A stretch of 64,000 nucleotides of DNA. It comes from Megaustenia siamemsis (lineage: Eukaryota; Mollusca; Gastropoda; Stylommatophora; Ariophantidae). Shown in pieces: positions 1 to 11,924 of this stretch. The position numbers and the translations under genes are program-made. The notes beneath the pieces are model-generated. The model saw only the letters and a list, made by a program, of their open reading frames with translations, did no database searches and was not told the DNA's origin. Location: positions 1-64,000 of the forward strand of contig JAVIAB010000158.1 in NCBI GenBank assembly GCA_032433765.1, in the 5' to 3' direction. Every line of letters begins with the position of its first letter. The first letter of the stretch is position 1.

Positions 1-1000
1 TATAAAGTTTATTAACTGATAAAAACAATGTATGAAGGAACAAAATGTAGTGTGGTGCATGAAGGACAGCTTACAGAAGCATTTGAAATAAAACAGGAGT
101 AAGGCAAGGATGCCTTCTGTCTCCATTTCTCTTTCTACTGGCCATAGATTGGATTATGAAAATAACTCAAACAACAGAAATGGGATCCAGTGGTCACTGA
201 CCAAACAACTTGATGATTTAAGACTTTGCTGATGACATAGCTCTCCTATCACACAGCCACCACAGATGCAAGATAAATGAGTATATTAGATGAGAGATCA
301 CAACAGCTAGGACTAAAGATTAATAGAGATAAGACCAACATTATGAGAATTAATGCAGTTGGCAATAACCAAATAAAACTAGGAGAAATACCTCTACTAG
401 ACGTACAATCTTATATATATCTGGGCATAATATAGATAGAGGAGGAACAGAAAACGATACCAAAATAAGGATATCAAAAGCAAGAGGAGCTTTCATTGCA
501 CTGGGAAAACATATGGAAATCCAAAGAAATTAGGCTAAATACAAAAATACAAATTTTCAACTCCATGTTAAGTCGGTTCTATTATATGGCTGTGAAACAT
601 GGAGATAACAAAATTGACAATCACGAAGGTACAGACTTTCATTAATGGATGCTTGCGCAGAATAAAGGGATGGAATGGCAGACAAAGTCACAAACGTGGA
701 ATTATGGAAATGTACCGGTCAAATACAGTGGATAAAGAAATACAGCGAAGACGATGGCGATGGATAGGACACACACTACGAACCAACTGAGAGTATTACA
801 CAACAGGCCCTTTTTTGGAATCCCCAGGGGAAAGACAAAGAGGAAGACCAAGGAATTCTTGAGAAGAACAGATTGAAGCAGAGATGAAGATGATGGGGAA
901 GACATGGAATGATCTTAAAGAATTGCAAAAAACAGAACGACTTGAAAGTGTTTGTTGAAGACCTATGCTCCACTGGAGCTAAAGGTAGAAGAAGAAGAAG
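1..1000 (+). mobile_element. LINE-B, 3' end of reverse transcriptase (broken)
   Basis: This stretch matches the end of the full-length LINE-B at 51566-54781 almost base for base, starting where the window opens. It carries the FADD catalytic box of the reverse transcriptase (around 225-240) and the LINE C-terminal tail with an R-R-R-W-R-W-I-G-H motif near 745-775. Several single-base indels break the frame, for example in the FADD region and near 430. It ends in a short (AAG)n tail at about 985-1000. It is a dead, probably 5'-truncated copy; its left end is outside the window. Confidence 0.9.
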
Positions 1001-1200
1001 AATGTCTTGTGTTGTGAAAGCAACCAATAAGCAGTGTCGGTTATGGTCCCCACTTCATGATGGCAGACAGAGGATCTCAGTTGTAGAGGTAATAGCTGCG
1101 TTATTGACCAGTACAGCCACTGCCAAGAAGGAAAGAATTGGCAAACTAGCTTCTTGTACTGCCGAGAACTGATTATGTCAAAAAACACAAGTCTATGTCA
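1001..1200 (+). repeat. LINE-D-group 5' leader segment joined to the Penelope-like repeat
   Basis: The block holding ggttatggtccccact and cagaggatctca is similar to the minus strand of 25385-25500, which is the leader just upstream of a LINE endonuclease ORF. The same block occurs at 45980-46190, again directly before the Penelope-like sequence. The two copies begin at the same base (aatgtcttg), so this join is part of the repeat and not a chance neighbour. Confidence 0.65.
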
Positions 1201-1204
1201 ATGA

Positions 1205-2045
1205 AGCTACTGACCCCATTGTTTCCTCCACAATGACTCTTCTCACCTAACATCTTGTAAGAACTCCTTCCCTATTCACAGCTTCTCAGACTTCGTCGCC
1301 TTTGCCAGGACGATGAAGATATCCTGCATAATACCCCTGCATGCTCGACTTCTTCCACCGACGCCTCTGTCCTGAAGCAGCTTTCTCTCGCCCTCCATTG
1401 GGTTCTCCACACCTCATGCCAGACTGCTCTTACCCCTCTACCCATCCCTCCTCTGACAGATATTCTCGCCTCACCCATCACTCTCACCACTACACGGTGA
1501 TTAGGATCATTCACTGCTACCTCCCTATTCTCCACTCTGACTCTACTACCGTCCTCTCTTACCTGACACCCCATTAGTGACCTTTAAGTGTGACTGGAAC
1601 CTCGGGTATTTCTTGTTAGGGGCCGCCTTCCTGCTTCCCCCACAGCCATGGGGAACGATCCGCTGTAACCGCAGCATATGAAATACCTGCAACCATGTTT
1701 CTCCGGACGAATACAGTTTCTTCCCCAATGGTCTTTTCGAGATCAAAGAGGGATTCACTTGCACATCGCACATCATTATTTACGCATCATTTGCAAGCGA
1801 TGCAAGTTGAACTACATTGGTGAATCTGGATGCCATCTCAGGGATTTGATGCCATGAACATCTATATGACATCACCTGGGATGCAGGCACCCTGTAGCAT
1901 CCCACTTTAACTCTATGGGTCATTGTGGTAACACTGATGTCCCTAGTTACCAGCTATTTGTCATGCTCCTCTGACAGCCACAGTTGATTCACTCTAGAGA
2001 ACCGTCTGATGTTTGGGTTCCCTTACCCCTCGTGCATCATTGTAT
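1205..2045 (+). pseudogene. Penelope-like element remnant: RT end plus GIY-YIG endonuclease
   Basis: Read in pieces across frameshifts, the + strand gives the end of a Penelope-type reverse transcriptase (S-Q-L-L-R-L-R-R-L-C at about 1280, later L-V-R region) and then a GIY-YIG-type endonuclease: C-K-R-C-K-L-N-Y-I-G-E near 1795-1825 and H-F-N-S-M-G-H near 1903-1925. A better-kept copy at 46200-47060 supports the reading. Penelope-like elements normally carry RT followed by GIY-YIG in one ORF. The RT core with its catalytic aspartates is missing, so the copy is dead. Placement in the Penelope group rests on motif recall and order. Confidence 0.65.
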
Positions 2046-2900
2046 CCCTGTCCTCTGATGACCCCTCTTCTTCTCACTCCCTAATCCCACCTCTGTATTC
2101 AATTACCTAATACACATATTCTCTGTTTTCTACTTCCATTACACCCCTTCTCTCTATCCACATATAGTAATCCTTCTCTGTTCTTATCTAGTACATCACC
2201 TTTCTATGTATTAACTTCTACTTCACCACTTATCTATTACTTTAAACCCGTCTTACCCCCTTCTGTTTATCCACTTCTGGCACACCACCTCTCCATCTAT
2301 TAACCTTTTGTACACCAATTCTCTATACATTGACTCAGGCACTTGATTTCTACATTTCCCACTTCTAGTACACACATCTCTATGCACTACTTCTAATACA
2401 CCATTTCTCCTAGATTGAACATCTATTACACCCCTTCGCTATTAATCTACTTCTAGTACACCACTCACAGTATGCCATCTACTCCCTATACACCACTTCT
2501 CTACAATCCACTTCTGACGCACCCTTTCTGGTTACACCTCTCTATATATACTTCCTATACACACTTCTTTATCTACTCATACACAACCTTCTCTTTCTAG
2601 CCACTTATAGTAACTACTCTACATCCTTTCCTAGTATACCACTTCTCTCGTTATCTACTCCTAGTATACCACTTCTCTCATTATCGACTCTAGTACACCG
2701 CTTCTCTTGTTATCTACGTCTAGTATACCACTTCTCTCGATATCTATCCTAGTATACTACTTCTCTTCTTTGGGTACAACATTCTCCGTTCACTTCTATA
2801 TATCTACATCTAATCACCTTTTCTCTGTTGATCTACTACTAGTCCAGCCCTTCTCTTTCTATTTATTTATAATAACCACTTCTCTATATCTATCCATCTG
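2046..2900. repeat. CT-rich degenerate minisatellite
   Basis: About 850 bases of a loose tandem repeat built on cttctctat, atccacttc and tagtacacca, with a unit near 30 bases. The same array follows the second Penelope-like copy (47085-47344) and reappears at 5095-5590, so it looks like the non-coding 3' part of that repeat family. ORFs across it are low-complexity and not credible genes. Confidence 0.75.
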
Positions 2901-3262
2901 TTAGGAGGAAATGGGAATGGAAGGAAAGAAAGAGTGATGGGGATGGTATGGAGAGAGTGAAGAAACACAGTACGTGTGGGGAAATGACATTCCCGAGAAT
3001 CTGAGTAGAACCATTGTTAGGGTAAGGGGAGATTCACTTGATGGTGGAGATATTGACAAACACGGGGAAGTGAGTAGATTGGGATTGCAGGTTAGTGTGA
3101 ATAGAAGACATGATGTTGAGAGAATCCATTGGATGGGAAATTAAGGAAGTGGTTATTGATTATCTGAGGGGTGAGGGATTTAGGTGCCTGTATAGAGTTT
3201 GGAAGAGAAAGAGAGATTGACATGTAGAGGTTGACATGTAAGCTAGACAAGTAGCCTTATAG
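2901..3262. other. Unassigned purine-rich spacer
   Basis: G/A-rich sequence with short direct repeats (gttgacatgta twice near 3215-3240). No coding potential, RNA gene or element end was recognised. Confidence 0.5.
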
Positions 3263-4343
3263 ACGTATATGACTTCCGTTTTCATGATGGCGGAACTGAG
3301 TCACGTTCTCTCGATCGCTGCAGAAGTTGCTTTGAATCTGATCACTTTTGGCTTTCCGTTGCAATTTCTGCATTCAAGTTCTGATGATGTTCGACTTATC
3401 ATATCTGCGCCAATGAATTGGCGTTGCACGCATGGCAATACTCCGTTTTGACAAATCAAGTGTTGTGAATGCGACCTTCCACCGTCTAGTGTTGATCTGT
3501 GTTTTACGTCACACTGAGTGCTGTTGACCATTGTTGGAGTTGTTCGCCGCAAGTTGTTTACAATTTCCAACGCATTAATGTGGTGGGATCCGCCAAGTTA
3601 GCCGAAGTTTTGTCTCTTTGGGGAATTTGCACCATGCTTCGTTCGTTGTGGACTGCATTCACTAGAGTATTCATGAACCCATGGGTGCAGCCATTTTGTG
3701 CGTGCTACGTCATCATAATGGATCATCGTGTGTCACAAGACTGACCATGCACTAATCTTGCTATCTGTTGTTTGGTGTGCAACAGGGATAATCTGACAAT
3801 GAACTGTGTTTTGTATGTTCGTAGTTGGAGTCAAACACGATGTCCTAACATCATCAAGCGCTAAACATTTAAATACTATGACGATCATCATTTTCGGGAG
3901 GACGTGAACTTCTGGGCAATATGGTGGATAGGCGGCAGGAACCATTGAAGGCTATGGCTGAAAAGTGTTCCTGTTGCAGTTTCCTCATGTTCCAAGTCCG
4001 GCTTGTTGCAGGAGCTACTGAGTTAAGTGTTCTGTGCACACCGTGAGCTGTGTGTTTCATCCGTTTTAATCATGTTCCGATATTCCAATTGTTTATGATG
4101 AATGCTTATATCGTATGACAGGGAACAGTTGGCCATGTTCACTTTCTGTGCAGTTTCGCCTTATGTCTTTTGGCATGTGCTGAGACTGCTATGATGGGTA
4201 CTACGGCTACCTTTCTTTGTTTGGAGATGAGATATTAATTCGGATGATTCCACTGGCACGGGCGGTTGAGCAATTATGGATTTTAATTCATTTGCAGTGA
4301 TACCGGGGCCTCCCATAACCAAATAACTAAATAACGTATATGA
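3263..4343 (+). mobile_element. 1.06-kb non-coding retroposon with 10-bp target duplications
   Basis: The insert 3273-4333 is bounded by perfect direct repeats acgtatatga (3263-3272 and 4334-4343). It starts cttccgttttcatgatggcgg, which resembles a LINE leader, and ends in an A-rich simple tail (aaccaaataactaaataa). A diverged relative lies at about 48552-49625 in the same orientation. No long ORF is shared by the two copies. The duplications and A-rich tail point to target-primed insertion by a borrowed LINE machinery. It could instead be an internally deleted LINE; no family name can be given. Confidence 0.65.
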
Positions 4344-5094
4344 GCGCAAGTTCATTGTCAGTTAGCAATGATTAGTTAGAAGAAATCCAGAAGAGATTTT
4401 ATGCTTTTGCTAGGGAGTAGAAATGGCCATGGCAGGTGTAGCTTTATCGACATGCAGGAGCCAAAGCATATTTTAATTAGGAGTGATCTTCATGCAGGAT
4501 GAGAGAGGCAATGACATTGATTGTCAAAATTAGGTGAGAATGTGTAATTCCTTAGCATTTACAGTGAATAACTGAGTGGTGATGTTAAACCGCTGGATTG
4601 TAATATTTGATGTATTATTATAATGTGAACTTTGCTAATAAAGTTGTGATATCCATTTTTATGAGAGACGTCCATGTGGAGTAATTTTCAAGCGGACAGT
4701 GGTACTATAGACCAACTTAACGATTGAGCAGAACCAACATGCAGTACGATTATTGTCAGTCTTACCAACAAATGCATAGAGTCACTGAAGGATGGGTGAG
4801 TGACCAAGACAAGTAATTATCACGTTTCATAAAGTTCGAGTCAATATGCTGTGGCGATAGACGAAGTTGAGATTGTCGCGGGAATGAGAGCCAGAGATTA
4901 ATGACTCTTCATTTAAAGAATTCTTCCAGTTACAAAGGCCAGTGTACGAAGATGTCCAACATGGGATACGATCACATGTGTACATTTGTGTACATTCTAA
5001 AGCCAGTATAATACACTGTTTACCATCACAGGTTTACAAAGGTGTCTGTAGAAGAACTACATTTACTTTATATCAGAGCGTGTGTAAGCCATTA
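4344..5094. other. Unassigned spacer
   Basis: Ordinary AT-rich sequence with no convincing ORF, splice-bounded exon or recognisable repeat. It may be old, unrecognisable repeat sequence. Confidence 0.4.
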
Positions 5095-5590
5095 CATCTA
5101 TCCCAATATTACTATGAGTCCCATCTAGAATGCCACCTGTCTATTCATCAACTCCTTGTACACCAACTCTCTGTATATCCACTTCAGGTATACCATTTCT
5201 CTACTTTTCCACCTCTATATGTACTAACTTCTAGCACACTTCTTCTCTATTACTTTACATCCTATAGACATCTTCTCTATCTATCTACTTCTGTCTCACC
5301 AACTCTCCATTAATCCACTTCTAGTAGACCATTTCTTTATAATTCTCTATATATCCACTTCTGGTACACTATTTCTATATTCTCCCAACTTCTAGTATAC
5401 CACTTCTCCTTTGCCAATTCGTCTAAGAAATCCCCCCCCCTCTTCTCTATTTATCTACTTCTCTATTTTTATACTTCTAGTCCATCCATTCTTAGTAGAC
5501 CATCTCTCTTTATCTACTCCCAGTACACCACATTTACTTCTGGTACACAATTTCTTTGGTGTTTAGTAGCAACTTGTCTACAGCTACTCT
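5095..5590. repeat. CT-rich minisatellite, second block
   Basis: Same word set as 2046-2900 (cacttctggtacac, ttctctatttatctac). It may once have been continuous with that block and been split by later insertions, including the 1.06-kb retroposon between them. Confidence 0.65.
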
Positions 5591-6424
5591 CATAACCTTA
5601 TTTCCATAACTTCACTATATCTCCACTGGGTTATATTCCCTCAGTGTTCTAGTCCCTTAATTAGGCGACTTAACTTTGGCCCCTTTCCCTTTGTCCATTA
5701 TCGTATACATTATCGCATTACCCCCTGACATGTCTCCCTCAGGCTATTGTATTGTACTACTGTCTCATCTATCTCCCACTGCCTTTGTTCATGAGCCTGT
5801 CAAGCAGATGTGTCTCTCCCCACCTGTTCTTTTCACAAATTTATCACTTATAGCCCCCCGGGCTTTGCTCCTTGCTGTTTGACCAATTTTAATACCCCTA
5901 GCCTGACTGCCCTCAGTCTTGCCACATGACTGTTTTTCCATGTGGCTTGTCTCTACCTAACATTGGGAACATTTGGGTACATGCTCTTATTTGGAACAGC
6001 CAAGTCACTCCAGCTAAGTCATTTTCAATATATTTTTATATATTTTGATATATGATATATGATATACTTTATACTTTTTATTCTTCGTTTTTCAGTTTTC
6101 AGTTCTTCATTATTTCTCTATAATTATGATTTTTATATCTCCACACTTCACCTATCCTCTAACATGTGACACATCTCTTTCTCATCTCATCATCTCATCA
6201 TCCCATCTCTCATCCCTCTGTCCACTTCTCCCTAACTTTATCATCTGACATGTAGCTATAGGTATCTGTACCTCACCGTTTGTTGTCGTTGTCCCCATCT
6301 TCTGAAAAAGGCTGCAGGTCAAAACGTCAGTATTTTGTTGTGTTCATTTTTTGTAAAGCTGTCACCATACCTTGGAATGTATACTATACCCCACTACTGG
6401 CTCCTATGTCAATGAAAGTGATAA
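5591..6424. other. Spacer with possible Penelope-type 3' end
   Basis: Pyrimidine-rich sequence without a believable ORF. The stretch around 6300-6335 (ctgaaaaaggctgcaggtc, then aaaacgtcag) resembles the 3' region that follows the GIY-YIG domain in Penelope-like elements, which would fit the remnant further left. This is a weak match from memory. Confidence 0.3.
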
Positions 6425-6860
6425 CGGGAGTTCATTGGGGCTGTAGAAAACTCTTCTGACCTATGGAAGTGAATCATGGACAATAGACAAACAAATAAAT
6501 AGTCAATTAGAGGCCACAAAGATGGTATGTCTCAGAAGAATGTTGAGTGTTCCCTGGGCAACTAAAAAGACCAAACAAGGACATTTTCAAAGAGGTCAAC
6601 ACAAAAAAGTTACCCTGAGAAACAATCGACATTTTTCGGACACATCATGAGAAGAGGAAAATTGGAATACTTGGTTACAACTGTCAAAATACAAGAAAGA
6701 GATCACAGATGACAAAGAAAGATGATACTAGATAGCTTGATAGCATGTTATGGAACACAATCAAGAATAAAATTGATGCAATGCACTGTGGATAGAGAAT
6801 CCTGGAAGGGCATGATCAACTATACCAAACGGTACGGCACATGATGGAGATGATATAATA
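6425..6860 (+). mobile_element. LINE-D 3' end (broken)
   Basis: Contains the LINE-D C-terminal signature: R-R-M-L-S-V-P-W near 6535, then F-G-H-I-M-R-R-G-K-L-E-Y near 6635-6670, then the 3' end ending in a gatgatggagatgat-type tail. The same block recurs at 7391-7535, 9745-9940, 40436-40752 and in reverse at 40111-40430. Frameshifts and stops interrupt it. Confidence 0.8.
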
Positions 6861-7250
6861 TGAGTTGTCAAATTGGAATATATTGTGACAACAATTGGTG
6901 GAAAACAAATCAGCTAAACTGTTAAATGCCTGTAAAGATAGAAAGTTTAGAACAGACATGAGCATGCTGTAGTAGGCCTGATACTTGAAGCTCTTGTTAT
7001 GATGTACATACAATTCAGCTTTTGTAAATTACAAGTGGGATTGAGCAGAAATGTGTTGTGTATGTCAGCTCAAAATTTATCAGCAGAGGTTATTCATGGC
7101 ACTCTCCTAAGGTGTCACCAATAGTGCACCAATCCTGATGTTTTGGAAAGTTCTTCTGCAAATTGTTCTGTCTGTTACAGTAGGACTACTGATGGTGCTT
7201 CAAGCTATCATAAAATACAATTGGAACCAAAAGCACAGCATTTCAGAGTA
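6861..7250. other. Unassigned spacer
   Basis: No ORF, exon or repeat was recognised. AT-rich and unremarkable. Confidence 0.4.
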
Positions 7251-7352
7251 GGAAGTATATTTACAGCACTCGGAAAAAATCACAAATGATCAACAGCAGA
7301 AAAAAAAACACAAAGAACAAAATATCATTTCAATCAGGATCGAACCCTTACT
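7251..7352 (-). repeat. SINE2 fragment (tRNA-derived, truncated)
   Basis: Matches the body and box B of the SINE at 14988-15192: gcactcggaaaaa, the a-rich stretch, then gatcgaaccctta, which is the reverse complement of a tRNA B box. The A-box half is missing. Confidence 0.65.
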
Positions 7353-7390
7353 CCTTGGCACATATTCATTTATTATTATTTGTCTCGTCT

Positions 7391-7535
7391 AATCAACATT
7401 TTCGGGCACATCATGAGAAGAGGAAAGTTAGAATACTTGGTTACAACTAAAAAATAAAAGGAAAGAGAGATCGCAGACAGCAAAGTGAGAAAATACTGGA
7501 TAGCTTGGTGTCATGGCATGGAAAACAGTCCAGGA
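7391..7535 (+). mobile_element. LINE-D 3' fragment
   Basis: Carries F-G-H-I-M-R-R-G-K-L-E-Y and the following conserved block (gatagcttggtgtcatggca). It breaks off at about 7535, where a different, more 5' part of a LINE-D begins, so two pieces are joined or the copy is rearranged. Confidence 0.75.
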
Positions 7536-9940
7536 AAGATGGACAGAATACATTAACAATCTTAATAATGATGAACTAACAGAAGCAAATATTAAAGATA
7601 ATGGGGAAGGACCATATCCATACCAAGGACTTTAAAGATGAAGTGGAAGATGCCTTGTGCAATATGAAAACAGGAAAAGCTCCTGGACCAGATAATATAA
7701 CTAAAGAGATTGAAGCCATGGGTGATTTGAATAGAAATAATAACAAAAATATTGACTGATATCTACAACAGCGGGTATATACAAGATGACATGCTAAAAG
7801 CAATATTCATTGCTCTACCAACGAAATATGGCTTGATTGAATGCGATGATCATTGCACAATAAACCTGATGAATAAGACATGACTAAGATATTACTAAGA
7901 ATCATTTGCGAAGAGTACGAAACAAAATCAGTGAAAAAGTTAGTGATGAACAAGGTGGTTTTGTTGGAGGTAAAGGAAACGAACAATGCCATATACATCA
8001 TAAGATTTTTTAGTAGAAAGAGCCATAGAGGTGAAAACAGATCAATACTTATGTTTCATAGATTATACCAAAGCATTTGACAAAGTAAAGCACCAAGAAA
8101 TAAATCACAATTTTAGAAGGCATAAACGTAGACAGCAAAGATCTAAAAATAATAAAGAACATGTACTGGCAACATTAGTTGCCTCAAAGTTATTCTGCAA
8201 AATCATCCTAAATAGAATACAGGATTCAATAGATACAGTAATGCGTGAAGAACAGGCTGGGTTTAGAAAAGGGAGAAGCTGTATTGACCACATTTTCACT
8301 CTACGACTTATATTGGAGGAACACATTGAAAAGCAAAAACCTTTTGTACTTAACTTCATCGACTTCAAAAAAGCATTTGATAGTATTCATAGAGATTCTT
8401 TGTGGAAAATTCTGAAGCAATATGGTTTACCATCAAAAATCATAAATATTATCAAAGACATGTATGATGGTTACACATGTGCAGTTCGAACAGAGGAAGG
8501 ACTGAGCGAATGTTCCCAATAGAAACTGGGGTTAAACAAGGATGTATTTTATCGCCCTTGTTATTTGGAATTGTTATGGACTTCATAATGAAGAAATGCT
8601 GCACTGGTAATAAAGGCATCGAATGGATACAAGGAGACCATTTGGAGGACCTCGACTTTGCTGATGACATAGTCCTCATCAGCAGTCAGATAAAAACGAT
8701 GCAGGAAAACACAAATGAACTATCATCAATAGCCAGCAAAATTGGGCTTGAGATCAATCATGAAAGACTAAAGTCATGACTAGTTTAATTCCAACAGGTG
8801 ACAAAATATACATGGAAAACAAACCAGTAGAAGAGATCGATCACTTTATCTATCTTGGAAGTCACATTGATCGAGAAGGGGATACGAGCAAAGAAATTAA
8901 AATCAGAATAGCTAAAGCAGCAATGTCTTTCAGAAGCCTTGAAAAGTTGTGGAAATCAAAACTTATCAGCACAAACACAAAACTTAGGCTATTCAAATCA
9001 AATGTACTATCAACCCTTACGTATGCGTGTGAAAGCTGGAAAACAACAAGAGATATAGAAACAAAGTTGAACGCATTTGAAAATAAATGTCTAGGAAAAT
9101 ACTTGGTATAGCATGGAACGAATTCAAAACAAGTGAGGAAATTAGAGAAATCGCCAATCAACCACTAATATCTTCAGTAATAAAGAAAAGACGATGGTCA
9201 TACGTTGGACATGTGATGAGAAGAGATAATAACCGAATAGCAAAGCAAGCCCTCATATGGGAAACAACAGGTAAAAGAAAAAGAGGAAGACCCAGGGAGA
9301 CACTGAGAAGAACATTGATGAGAGAGGCAAGAGCAGCAGGAGTCGGCTCCCTCAATGAGATAGAACTGCTTGCACAGAACAGAGACAGATGGCGAGATTT
9401 GATAAAATATCTTTAAAGAAAACTGCTAGAACAAAAAATCCATATAGGAGAAGGTGTATCTTGGTCTACGCCCTATGAGCCGGTTACGGCTCGAAAGGTC
9501 AATAGATAGATAGATAGACTGGCAACAAACAAACAGCGGCCATAAAATGTGCAAATCAATTGAGAATGTTTCAACAAATAAAACAGGGTGTTAGGCAGTG
9601 CTGTTACCAGATTTGTTTGATATGTATAGTGAGAATATTTTAAGATCCATTAGGGAAAATAAGGAAGATACTGTGGCTATCAATATTTGACATTAGAAAC
9701 AAGAAAAGGAGTTCTTAAATGTTATGTAGAGTCAGTCTTAACATATGGATATGAATCATGTTAAAATAAAGGAAAGAGAGATCGCGATCAATAAAGAGAG
9801 AAAATACTGGATAGCTTGGTGTCATGGCATGGAAAACAGTCAACAACAGAACTGATATGAGGCACTGTGGAAAGAAGATTGTGGAAGGACATGATCGCCT
9901 ATGCCAACTGGTATAGCACATGATGATGATGATGAATCTA
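7536..9940 (+). mobile_element. LINE-D reverse-transcriptase copy, split by a LINE-A
   Basis: Left part 7536-8174 reads G-K-A-P-G-P-D-N-I-T (about 7675) and F-I-D-Y-T-K-A-F-D-K-V (about 8055-8090), typical of a LINE reverse transcriptase. After the LINE-A insert it resumes at 9518 with Y-W-Q-Q-T, continuing the same protein, and ends in a (gat)n tail near 9940. Frameshifts and an internal deletion near 9690 show it is dead. The join across the insert is clean, which fixes the order of events: LINE-D first, LINE-A later. Confidence 0.85.
8175..9517 (+). mobile_element. LINE-A, 5'-truncated, with 10-bp target duplication
   Basis: Direct repeats actggcaaca at 8165-8174 and 9518-9527 bracket this insert. 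It encodes the RT (A-G-F-R-K-G-R-S-C; D-F-K-K-A-F-D-S; L-D-F-A-D-D-I-V near 8650) and the LINE-A C-terminus (Y-V-G-H-V-M-R-R; G-K-R-K-R-G-R-P-R), and ends in a (TAGA)n tail. It is nearly identical to the full-length copy at 31372-34546. A base lost near 8510, a further indel near 8768 and one near 9095 break the frame. A long ORF beginning at 8031 runs from the host LINE-D into this copy and is an artefact of the insertion. Confidence 0.93.
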
Positions 9941-9944
9941 AATC

Positions 9945-11055
9945 ATAGTAAACTACTATTCGTGCTGTTTTGTCCTATAACTGTTTGATTCAGCCCTACC
10001 CTAACCTGGAGATACTTGTTTTAATAGGAAAATACAGATACACAATTTATTGCCAAGTTGTGATCATAACCCTATGCTATAGTCACGAGTACACCTGCGT
10101 GAAAGACATCGTCAATAATAGCTATTTTTTTTTTTAGATAATTGAGTTGACTGTGTGCTCTAGCATTTGGTTTTTCTGTAATAGTGTAATGTGAATTGGT
10201 AATAGTGTAATGAGAATTGAGAGATAATTATGGGTAGTTAAGAGTAGGGAAGAGTAAGACTTACCAGACAGTACGCGAGTTCTAAGTCGCGCATGCAAAT
10301 TAGAATATTAGGGACGTTACAGGTGAATTAAAGTTATAGTAACAAGTAGAAAATGGTAAATCTCATAAATATTATAGAATGTTTTAGAAACACGGAAAGT
10401 GGTTTGAGATGAAACGTGGTGAGATCTGATTGGTTGAGATGTCGAGTATTTAAAGGTATGCACAGAGAGAGGAAGCTGGACAGATTTCTTTTGGAATTAG
10501 CATTATAGAGGAGACACATGTTGTCTAAGTATTCCAGATATATCTAGTTAGGTGAAGGAGGGATAGTACCTGACTATTTTTTAACATTTGCATGTTCCGA
10601 GAAAAGGAACTGATAAACAGGTGTGAAATAGAAAGCAAGTGTTGTATATTACTGTAACTACTGGCACAGTGTCCACACCGCCCACATATAATGTTTTTGA
10701 GAAGGATTCGTTCAGTAGATGTATGTGAATTAATGTAATTGTATTTATTGTTACGAGGAGACCTGTGTACTTACTGAGTTGGCCTAGATGCCATCTTTAA
10801 ATCAAACGCAATGCGAAGTACCCACGAGTTACAATGATAACGGAAGCGTTGGAGTTTCCTATCCTCAACATACAAGAGCTATAGTTCTTAAGTTAGCTTA
10901 AAGACTGTTCACTATCGCTGCAAGTCAAGACAAGGCAGAACAGCATTACAGTCAGTCGATCATATCAACTTCAGATTAAGTTAATCAAGATCTTGCTAGA
11001 TCAAGCCATCACATTCATTCAAGATTTCACAGCCATCTAATAGGACCGACTTAAT
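9945..11055. other. Unassigned spacer with promoter-like stretch
   Basis: No convincing ORF. Around 10185-10225 a short segment (tagtgtaatg) is directly duplicated. Near 10430-10470 gattggttgag is followed by gtatttaaaggtatg, a CCAAT-like / TATA-like arrangement that could belong to an LTR or an old promoter. No matching partner LTR was found in the window. Confidence 0.35.
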
Positions 11056-11330
11056 ATTTGAGTTAACAATTTTTAGTTTTGTATTTAATCTAATTTCTAT
11101 GGATTTCCATGTTTCCCAGTGCAATGAAAGCTCTTCTTGCTTTTGATATCCTTATTTTGGTATAATTTTCTGTTCCTCCCTCTATATCTATATTACTGCC
11201 CAGATATGTAAGATTGTATGTCTAGTAGAGGTATTTCTCCTAATTTTATTTGGTTATTGCCAACTGCATTAATTCTCATAATGTTGGTCTTATCTCTAAC
11301 AATATTCAGTCCTAGCTGTTGTGGATCTGG
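11056..11330 (-). mobile_element. LINE-B fragment
   Basis: Reverse complement of the LINE-B segment just after the FADD box (compare 54080-54320): the words for M-R-I-N, Q-I-K-L-G-E-I-P and the start of the next block are present. It is short and bounded by other LINE debris. Confidence 0.8.
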
Positions 11331-11424
11331 AAACTGCCATCTCCATATTGAAGGTTGGCTACCATGGAACACCATTCCACTCCGTATCTTGCTTTTTATA
11401 GTGCAGGTTATCATAGACTGACTT

Positions 11425-11790
11425 GTCCATCTTTTGATGTTACTAGTTCATGTTAGTCTTAGTTGGCCTCTTCTCTTTTACCTTGTATTTTTCCTTCCAA
11501 GATTACTTTTAGTAGGCTGTTGTGTCCTTTACCATGCTCCAAAAATCTAATTTGTCTTGTTTGAATTGTGTTCAGTAATTCTCTTTTCATTTGTACTTGT
11601 TTAAAGACTTCCCCATTTGTTATCTTTTCCTTTCTATCCAATTCTTCCCATTCTTTTATTAATCCAGATTTCAAAAACTTCAATTTTCTGTTCTATTTTC
11701 TTGTTAAATGTCCATGTTTTTCCACCATGCAGAAATTTTTAGAAGATACAGTATTTTGCTATTCTTAGTTTTAGCCCCAAAGTGTTATTT
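11425..11790 (-). mobile_element. LINE-F C-terminal fragment
   Basis: The minus strand reads K-I-T-N-G-E-V-F-K, then K-R-E-L-L-N-T-I, then G-K-I-Q-G-K-R, the usual order at the C-terminus of this kind of LINE protein, but the wording differs from LINE-A, B, C and D copies here. Stops and frameshifts are present upstream. It is a separate family represented once. Confidence 0.6.
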
Positions 11791-11924
11791 GTTTTGATGT
11801 TTATTTTTTATACATTAAAAAAAAAAAAATGTTTTAAGCATATGGTGCCTGTTTGTAAATATAAAAAAAATATATATATATATTAACGTGATTAGCATTT
11901 TACAAAAACATATAAAACATCATC

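Noticed and set aside
8031..8522. 163-codon ORF as a gene
   Set aside because: It crosses the LINE-D / LINE-A insertion border and is an artefact.
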